A stretch of DNA of 64,000 nucleotides from Evansella cellulosilytica DSM 2522 (GTDB lineage: Bacteria; Bacillota; Bacilli; Bacillales; Salisediminibacteriaceae): positions 3,410,001 through 3,474,000 of the forward strand of contig NC_014829.1 in assembly GCF_000177235.2 (NCBI RefSeq), read 5' to 3'. Shown here in pieces: positions 58,820-64,000 of the stretch (position 1 is the first letter of the stretch; every line of letters starts with the position of its first letter). The translations under genes and the position numbers were made by a program. The notes beneath the pieces are model-generated. The model had not been told where the DNA came from, searched no databases, and saw only the letters and a program-made list of their open reading frames with translations.

Positions 58820-60517
58820 TTATCGTGATGTTTCTAACATATGGTGACTGGATAACTTTTCCTTCACATCTGGATCAATTGGCTCTATTGCAGAAACAGC
58901 CCATTCAAATGCTTCGTTATATTGATAGTGACGGAAAAGATCTTCTGCTTGAAGGAGTTTTATATTTATCTCGTCAGAATGTCTACGGTATCTATTACCA
59001 TATTGAATTGCACTTTCTGCTTGGCTCGCTTCTTTTATAGTTAATAATAGTTTATCAATACATCGATCGACATGCATTTCTGCATCTTCTACTTTCATCA
59101 TCACTTCTTCAATTGCTAATGGTATTTCATTTAATTTATCCGAAGCAAAAAATAATGCTTTCTCTGCTTCATCAAGTTCATACAGTAACCCATCCGGTAC
59201 ACCTGGGATATTACTCTTTTTCAGCTTTTTCTTTCCATAGAGGAGCTTTTCTTTTAATTGATAAATGCGATTCTCAGCTGTTCTTTCTTCACTTCTTAAT
59301 ACACTTAGTCTTTCTTTTGCAGCTTCAATTTCATTTTCAAGCTGTTGCAGTTTTTCACTAAATTCTTTCATCATCGATCGTATCGCTGTGAATGATTGGT
59401 TGTTTTCTTTAACTGAATCTACAATAACGATCAATTGGTGTGAAATATCCTTTTTTTCTTTTTCTATCTTTAAACGATTTCGATCCTCATCTTCTGACAG
59501 TTTATAGCTAAGTTTTACTCTCTCTGTTTCCTCTAGTAACTGTTCAACTATATTGGGTAGCCTCATCACGCGCTCTTCAATAAATGGAAGCTCCTTATCG
59601 ACAAGCTGCTTAGATAATGCCTCGTACTCTAACTTGTCGTATATTGTGTCTATCTCTTTTTGAATTTCATCTAATGGCTCGACAATTTCACCTATTTTTA
59701 AACCTTCTAGCAGAGGCAACAGAGCGACCAATCTGCGTTTCATATCATTTATTTGTAAATGGAATGAGAAATGCTCAAGATTGTAGCCATTCTCTTCCAT
59801 TTCTTCAATCCCTGTCTCTAATTCCTCTAACTGTCTTGGCAGTTCTTTTTCTATGAGAACGAGGTATTGAGGCGCTTTAGTCATTACATCATTAAAGTAA
59901 TCAAGCTCACTGCGAATCTCTATTAGTAAGTCTCTTGCCTGCAAATAATTTCCTTGCTCTGTAGATTCTTCAAAGCCTTGAAAAAGTAATTGAAGCTCTT
60001 TCATTGCTCGCTCCAATGTTAAACCCGTTCCTCCTAATGTGCCTTTTTGTGACCACAACTTCTTCTTTGTCTCTTGATAATAATCCTTGACTTCGTGGAT
60101 ATCTTGACGATTCTGCTCTTCGCTATGTACAAGGTGTTCCACCTCATCAAGCATTTCGCTAAGATGCTCTTTAATTTTATCAAGCTCTTTGTTTACAAAC
60201 TTACTTATTCTTCTTGCTTTACCGAAACGATATTTATTTGCTGATTCTTCAATGTCAAAAAGTTTTTCCTCAATATCAGGTAGTTGAAGGGTTACTATTT
60301 CATCCCAGCCTTCCCGCCATTGTTCGAAACGTTCTTCTGTTTCTCCCAGCATTTTTAAACCTTTCAATTTGGACAATTCCTCTGTGACCGGTTCATTCAT
60401 AAGTTGTATTTTTTTATTCTCTAGTTGATCTACTTCTTTATATATTCGTCTCCTAGACCATGCCCCATAACCAATGATAATCAGCACAAGGACAACTAAT
60501 CCATAAACAATATACAT
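58820..60517 (-). CDS. ezrA: Septation ring formation regulator EzrA
   Basis: A 565-aa protein with an N-terminal transmembrane helix (YIVYGLVVLVLIIIGYGAW) and long cytosolic coiled coils made of spectrin-like repeats, which modulates FtsZ ring assembly. Frequent heptad regions occur throughout (about 25-560). The C-terminus carries the conserved AEDLFRHYQYNEAFEWAVSA patch. The ATG at 60517 follows AAGGGGTGG. Its gene partner in B. subtilis is hisJ, as here. Confidence 0.95.
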   Translation of the reverse strand: MYIVYGLVVLVLIIIGYGAWSRRRIYKEVDQLENKKIQLMNEPVTEELSKLKGLKMLGETEERFEQWREGWDEIVTLQLPDIEEKLFDIEESANKYRFGKARRISKFVNKELDKIKEHLSEMLDEVEHLVHSEEQNRQDIHEVKDYYQETKKKLWSQKGTLGGTGLTLERAMKELQLLFQGFEESTEQGNYLQARDLLIEIRSELDYFNDVMTKAPQYLVLIEKELPRQLEELETGIEEMEENGYNLEHFSFHLQINDMKRRLVALLPLLEGLKIGEIVEPLDEIQKEIDTIYDKLEYEALSKQLVDKELPFIEERVMRLPNIVEQLLEETERVKLSYKLSEDEDRNRLKIEKEKKDISHQLIVIVDSVKENNQSFTAIRSMMKEFSEKLQQLENEIEAAKERLSVLRSEERTAENRIYQLKEKLLYGKKKLKKSNIPGVPDGLLYELDEAEKALFFASDKLNEIPLAIEEVMMKVEDAEMHVDRCIDKLLLTIKEASQAESAIQYGNRYRRHSDEINIKLLQAEDLFRHYQYNEAFEWAVSAIEPIDPDVKEKLSSHHMLETSR

Positions 60518-60758
60518 ATTGAGGCCACCCCTTCTTGTCCATTTTTCTTATGTGTCTTTATATAATCTATTTTTTCATAGTATACTAATATTGTTTACAT
60601 CCATTTTTAATTATTTTAATAATGATTATTTTATATTTTACCATACAAAATGAGATAAATATTTACAAAATATATCTTTTTTTTATGTTTTTTTATATGA
60701 TAGCATGTTATAAGAAAAAAAAATGGAGAAACTATACTGTTTGGAGTGGTGAATAGCG

Positions 60759-61571
60759 ATGAAAGTATTAAAAGACGGGCATGTTCATAGCCCTTATTGT
60801 CCTCACGGAACAAAAGATACATTCGAACAATATATAGAAAAGGCAATAACGTTAAAATATGATGAAATATCATTTACTGAACATGCTCCACTCCCTAGTA
60901 CTTTTAAAGATCCCGTTCCAAGTCAAGACAGCGCAATAAGTATAAATGATTTAGAACATTATATTACAAAAATAAAAAAACTCAAAAAAATATATGCCCA
61001 AGATATAAAGATTAATGTTGGCTTAGAAGTGGATTACATTGAAGGTTATGAGGAAGAAACAGCCACGTTTTTAAATGATTGGGGAACAGAGCTTGACGAC
61101 TCTATTTTATCTACACACTTTATCCTATGTCCAAACAATGAATATATTTGTTTAGATTACTCTCCTAAATCAATGGAACAATTACTAAAAGAATATTCTT
61201 CTCTAGAGAGAGTCTATGAAAAATACTATGCAACATTACATAAGTCAATTAAGGCAGACTTAGGTTTTTTTAAGCCAAGGCGAATCGGCCATATGACGCT
61301 CATACGTAAGTTTCAGAAGCGTTTTCCTAGGAATTTTGATGACAATATTTTAATTGAAAGTACACTACTACTCATAAAAAAGCATGAATACTCCCTTGAT
61401 ATAAATGGGGCTGGTTTAACCAAGCCTCTGTGCCAAGAAATGTATCCTCCAATCCCGTGGGTTGAGCGTGCAGCACAATTAAATATACCACTCGTTTATG
61501 GATCAGATGCTCATAGCGCTAAGCAGTTGGGGCAAGGTATAGAGCAGCTTCAACGACACTTATTATTTTGA
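60759..61571 (+). CDS. hisJ: Histidinol-phosphatase (PHP family)
   Basis: A 270-aa PHP-domain phosphatase of histidine synthesis. Metal-binding residues appear in DGHVHSPYCPHGT, SFTEHAP, GLEVDYIEGYE, and GSDAHSAKQLG. The start is ATG at 60759 with GGAGTGG upstream. Convergent with refZ. The gap of 241 bp upstream, shared with ezrA, is AT-rich and contains no recognisable motif I can defend. Confidence 0.94.
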   Translation: MKVLKDGHVHSPYCPHGTKDTFEQYIEKAITLKYDEISFTEHAPLPSTFKDPVPSQDSAISINDLEHYITKIKKLKKIYAQDIKINVGLEVDYIEGYEEETATFLNDWGTELDDSILSTHFILCPNNEYICLDYSPKSMEQLLKEYSSLERVYEKYYATLHKSIKADLGFFKPRRIGHMTLIRKFQKRFPRNFDDNILIESTLLLIKKHEYSLDINGAGLTKPLCQEMYPPIPWVERAAQLNIPLVYGSDAHSAKQLGQGIEQLQRHLLF

Positions 61572-61622
61572 TTGATTGTATTTACAAACGAAACACAACC
61601 ACGGAGCATTTCGTCTAAGTTA

Positions 61623-62249
61623 TCATACAGAAGTAATATCATCATTGAAATGAATAGCAACCCAGTTTGCTATTTCTGAAAAATATTGATCTAAAAAATG
61701 CCCCTCGTGTGGCATGAGGTGATAGACCTCTCGAATATACTGTGGGTGGAGAAATGGCATGATCAGCATTCCACGTAATTGCAATTCAAAGTATTCATTT
61801 GGAAGTTTATCCATTTCTCCATTTTCATAGCCTATTTGAACAAGAGTGTGATAAAGATGTTTTTCCTTCGCTAAATACGTAGTCATCAATTCCCGAACGA
61901 GCACAGTGTCTAACGTAATCTCTCTATGGACAAACCTCGCTAGTTGATGTTTATTTTGTTGATAGAGCATGACATCCCATATAGCTTTTAAAAGGCAATC
62001 GTATGCAGATTCCTCTTCATTTTCAGCTCTTTTTACTTGTATTTCAATTGCTTCAATATACCTTTCTAGGAAAGAAGTGATTAAATGTTCTAGTAAACCT
62101 TGCTTATTCCTAAAATAATATGATATAAGAGCAACGTTACAACCTGCATCATTTGCAATATCCCGCACTGAGGTCCCTGAAAATCCTTTCACGTTAAATA
62201 AATTAATTGCAGCTTTAATCACCTTTTCTTTTGAAGCTCTTTTTGTCAA
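61623..62249 (-). CDS. refZ: TetR-family regulator RefZ (YttP)
   Basis: A 208-aa TetR-type DNA-binding protein that, in B. subtilis, binds motifs near the origin and affects FtsZ and chromosome capture in sporulation. The HTH is AINLFNVKGFSGTSVRDIAN followed by GCNVALISYYFRNKQGLLEH; the C-terminal domain is helical. The start is TTG at 62249 (TKRASKEK follows), with GGAGGTG upstream; the ATG at 62264 lacks one. Its place beside hisJ and ytsP identifies the family. Confidence 0.9.
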   Translation of the reverse strand: MTKRASKEKVIKAAINLFNVKGFSGTSVRDIANDAGCNVALISYYFRNKQGLLEHLITSFLERYIEAIEIQVKRAENEEESAYDCLLKAIWDVMLYQQNKHQLARFVHREITLDTVLVRELMTTYLAKEKHLYHTLVQIGYENGEMDKLPNEYFELQLRGMLIMPFLHPQYIREVYHLMPHEGHFLDQYFSEIANWVAIHFNDDITSV

Positions 62250-62385
62250 TTTCTTCACCTCCATGTACTATCTCTTATTATAAAATAATACGATGTAAAT
62301 CGTTATTTTTCTATCATTCTAATAAAGTTGTGATATACTTTTCAAAAATAAATTGATTCATTTTTAATAGTAGGAGGTCATTTAC

Positions 62386-62865
62386 ATGTTTCAACAGCAA
62401 CATTATGAAGGCACAATTTCAGAACAATATGACATGCTTAATAAACAATTAAATGCTCTTTTAGAAGGAGAAACAGATGTAACTGCAAACTTGAGTAATG
62501 CGTCCGCACTACTTAACCAGTTTCTAGTTGATATTAATTGGGTTGGTTTTTATGTGTGGAAGGAAGATCAGTTAGTATTAGGTCCATTCCAAGGATTACC
62601 AGCGTGTATTCGCATCCCTAATGGTAAAGGTGTTTGCGGTACTGCTGTAAAGGAGAAAAAAACGATGCGAATTGATGACGTCCACGAGTTTCCTGGGCAT
62701 ATCGCTTGTGATGCAGCATCGAATTCAGAAATCGTCATACCAATGATAAAAAATAATCAAATATTTGGTGTTTTGGACATCGATAGCCCATCAAAAAATA
62801 GATTTACTAAGGAAGACCAGGAAGGACTAGAACTATTTGTTCAAGCCTTGATGAAGCACTTGTAG
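62386..62865 (+). CDS. ytsP: GAF-domain protein, free methionine-(R)-sulfoxide reductase-like (YtsP)
   Basis: A 159-aa single GAF domain of the fRMsr type. Three Cys (in LPACIRI, KGVCGTA and HIACDAASN) fall at the positions of the catalytic Cys in E. coli YebR-type enzymes, so it probably reduces free Met-R-sulfoxide. The ATG at 62386 follows AGGAGG. It is convergent with the GGDEF gene; repeat A7 lies between. Confidence 0.92.
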   Translation: MFQQQHYEGTISEQYDMLNKQLNALLEGETDVTANLSNASALLNQFLVDINWVGFYVWKEDQLVLGPFQGLPACIRIPNGKGVCGTAVKEKKTMRIDDVHEFPGHIACDAASNSEIVIPMIKNNQIFGVLDIDSPSKNRFTKEDQEGLELFVQALMKHL

Positions 62866-62991
62866 AGAAATAAAGCTAGCTGTGAGGGGCGCTAAGCTAA
62901 TAGGTGCTATATTCACAGTAAACCCGTCATAAGAAACTCAATTATAGTAGGGTAGTTCAGTGATACCGCCCGTTTCGCCCATTGCTTAAAA

Positions 62992-63027
62992 GTTGACTCA
63001 ATAGGTAAATTAACCTTTTGAGTCAAC
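62992..63027. repeat. Family A hairpin repeat, copy 7
   Basis: GTTGACTCAATAGGT and ACCTTTTGAGTCAAC pair around a short AAATTA-type loop, between the convergent ytsP and GGDEF genes. On the minus strand the flank (TTTTAAGCAATGGGCGAAAC) resembles the flank of A6 (CTCTAAGCATTGTGCGGAAC). Confidence 0.8.
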
Positions 63028-63039
63028 GACAACAGCTCC

Positions 63040-64000
63040 TTAGCTTTCTACACGATTTCTACCAGCACTTTTGGCCTTATACAACGCTTTGTCGGCATCC
63101 TGAAATAGCCTTTTTAATGAACATTGATTATCGGTCTTACTCCAACTAGATACACCAGATGAAACAGTTACATGTGGAGATGAATGCTGCGCTACTTTTT
63201 TCCTAATTATTTCAGCAATGGCCATTGCCTCTACCTTGTCCTCCTCAGGTAAGTAAATCGCGATTTCTTCTCCCCCCCACCTTGCAGCAATGTCCTTGCT
63301 TTTAATAGTGCTGCTGATCATTTTCGCTACTTGAATAATTACTTCATCGCCAATTTGATGCCCATATTGATCATTTACTCGTTTAAAATGATCAATATCA
63401 AATAAAATAAAAGCACCAGATTCATACTTATCAAATGAAGAGATCACTTGTCTATCTAGATATTCTCGTGTATACAATTTCGTTAAATAGTCAGTTATCA
63501 CTAACTTCTCTAGCTCTTCATGAAGAATCGAGTTTACAAAAGCCAATGTTGCATGTTGGACAAATGATTGAAAAAGCTTAAACGAATCAAAACTAAATGA
63601 ATAAGCTGCTTTACCAAGTACAACCACCGCTCCGATTACTTCCCCATTATGACTCATCGGCACAACCATTAATGATTGATAATCACACAAAAACTGACTT
63701 CCGTTATTGTCTAAGTTTCCTTGAAATATAGCATCATGACTTTCTTCAATTTTATCTAAATAAGGTTTTAAATCAATCATTGATGCTTTTGTTAAAAAGT
63801 AATCACTGCTGCCTTCTAATGTTTCATATTTCCCATTATCCTTATCTTCAAATAGTAAAAAACCTACTTCTTCTGCAGCAAAATTTTGTTTTAGCTTTGT
63901 TACCATATATAAAGTTACTTCAGAAAGCTTAAGGTTTTCATTTAACTGTTGAGAAGTTTCATTTATAAACTTTAAGTTTGCTATATGCTGTTTCGACTGT
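63040..64000 (-). CDS. GAF-GGDEF protein YtrP-like (truncated by window edge)
   Basis: The frame is open from the stop at 63040 to the window end: about 31 codons precede an internal ATG at 63906, so the true start lies outside. The visible part has a GAF-like domain (to about residue 160 from that ATG) and a C-terminal GGDEF domain with FILFDIDHFKRVNDQYGHQ and RWGGEEIAIYLPEED. The signature is GGEEI rather than GG(D/E)EF, and the inhibitory RxxD site reads KSKD, so activity and feedback are uncertain. The position next to ytsP and refZ corresponds to ytrP in B. subtilis. Confidence 0.88.
   Translation of the reverse strand, partial: QSKQHIANLKFINETSQQLNENLKLSEVTLYMVTKLKQNFAAEEVGFLLFEDKDNGKYETLEGSSDYFLTKASMIDLKPYLDKIEESHDAIFQGNLDNNGSQFLCDYQSLMVVPMSHNGEVIGAVVVLGKAAYSFSFDSFKLFQSFVQHATLAFVNSILHEELEKLVITDYLTKLYTREYLDRQVISSFDKYESGAFILFDIDHFKRVNDQYGHQIGDEVIIQVAKMISSTIKSKDIAARWGGEEIAIYLPEEDKVEAMAIAEIIRKKVAQHSSPHVTVSSGVSSWSKTDNQCSLKRLFQDADKALYKAKSAGRNRVES

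Overview
The window is a low-GC Firmicute chromosome segment, almost certainly from an endospore-forming Bacillaceae. The evidence is a gene order that follows the Bacillus subtilis thrS to ytrP region, a thrS T-box leader, an alpha/beta small acid-soluble spore protein, sporulation genes (ytxC, ytaF, ytrH/ytrI, ytfJ), Bacillus-specific replication loaders (dnaB, dnaI) and the cell-division genes ezrA and refZ. It differs from B. subtilis in several ways: gapB and argGH are missing, the place of ytxB is taken by mqnC (futalosine menaquinone pathway, known from B. halodurans-like species), and a GntR regulator sits between malic enzyme and accDA. I see no rRNA, tRNA, prophage, insertion sequence, CRISPR or defence locus.

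Layout. 1-11300: a truncated PAS sensor protein, thrS with its T-box, ytxC, mqnC, the replication-initiation genes dnaI and dnaB, nrdR, an unknown gene, speD, a small DUF2524-like gene, coaE and ytaF. 11400-23500: DNA repair (mutM, polA), the PhoR/PhoP phosphate two-component system, a 52-bp tandem repeat array, a MaoC-like hot-dog protein with a candidate cre site, the TCA genes mdh-icd-citZ and a DUF441 membrane protein. 23600-36000: ytvI, fxsA, lower glycolysis (pyk, pfkA), acetyl-CoA carboxylase accA/accD, a GntR/FadR regulator, NADP-malic enzyme and dnaE. 36100-46400: ytrH-ytrI, nrnA, ytpI, ytoI, ytkL, an Xaa-Pro peptidase, an SDR, a 48-residue protein, a universal stress protein with a small partner, and an EcsC protein. 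46600-64000: ackA, ytxK, tpx, ytfJ, ytfI, NAD kinase, a YtcJ-like amidohydrolase, sspA, thiI-iscS, brnQ, ezrA, hisJ, refZ, a free-methionine-sulfoxide-reductase-like GAF protein and a truncated GGDEF protein.

Metabolically, pyk/pfkA, malic enzyme, accDA, citZ-icd-mdh and ackA together form the pyruvate/acetyl-CoA node. Candidate CcpA (cre) sites lie upstream of citZ, ackA, the maoC-like gene and possibly pfkA.

The most unusual content is intergenic. (i) A family of near-identical hairpins built on GAGGTTGACTCAAAAGGT occurs at about eight gene ends. (ii) A second hairpin family has a GACTAAAAACG head and a conserved tail of about 90 bp, and the tail appears to be shared with at least one member of the first family, as if modules recombine. 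(iii) Two different tandem arrays with a period close to 52 bp lie at 18129-18388 and about 52158-52405. TTG start codons are frequent: about eleven genes are best explained by one.
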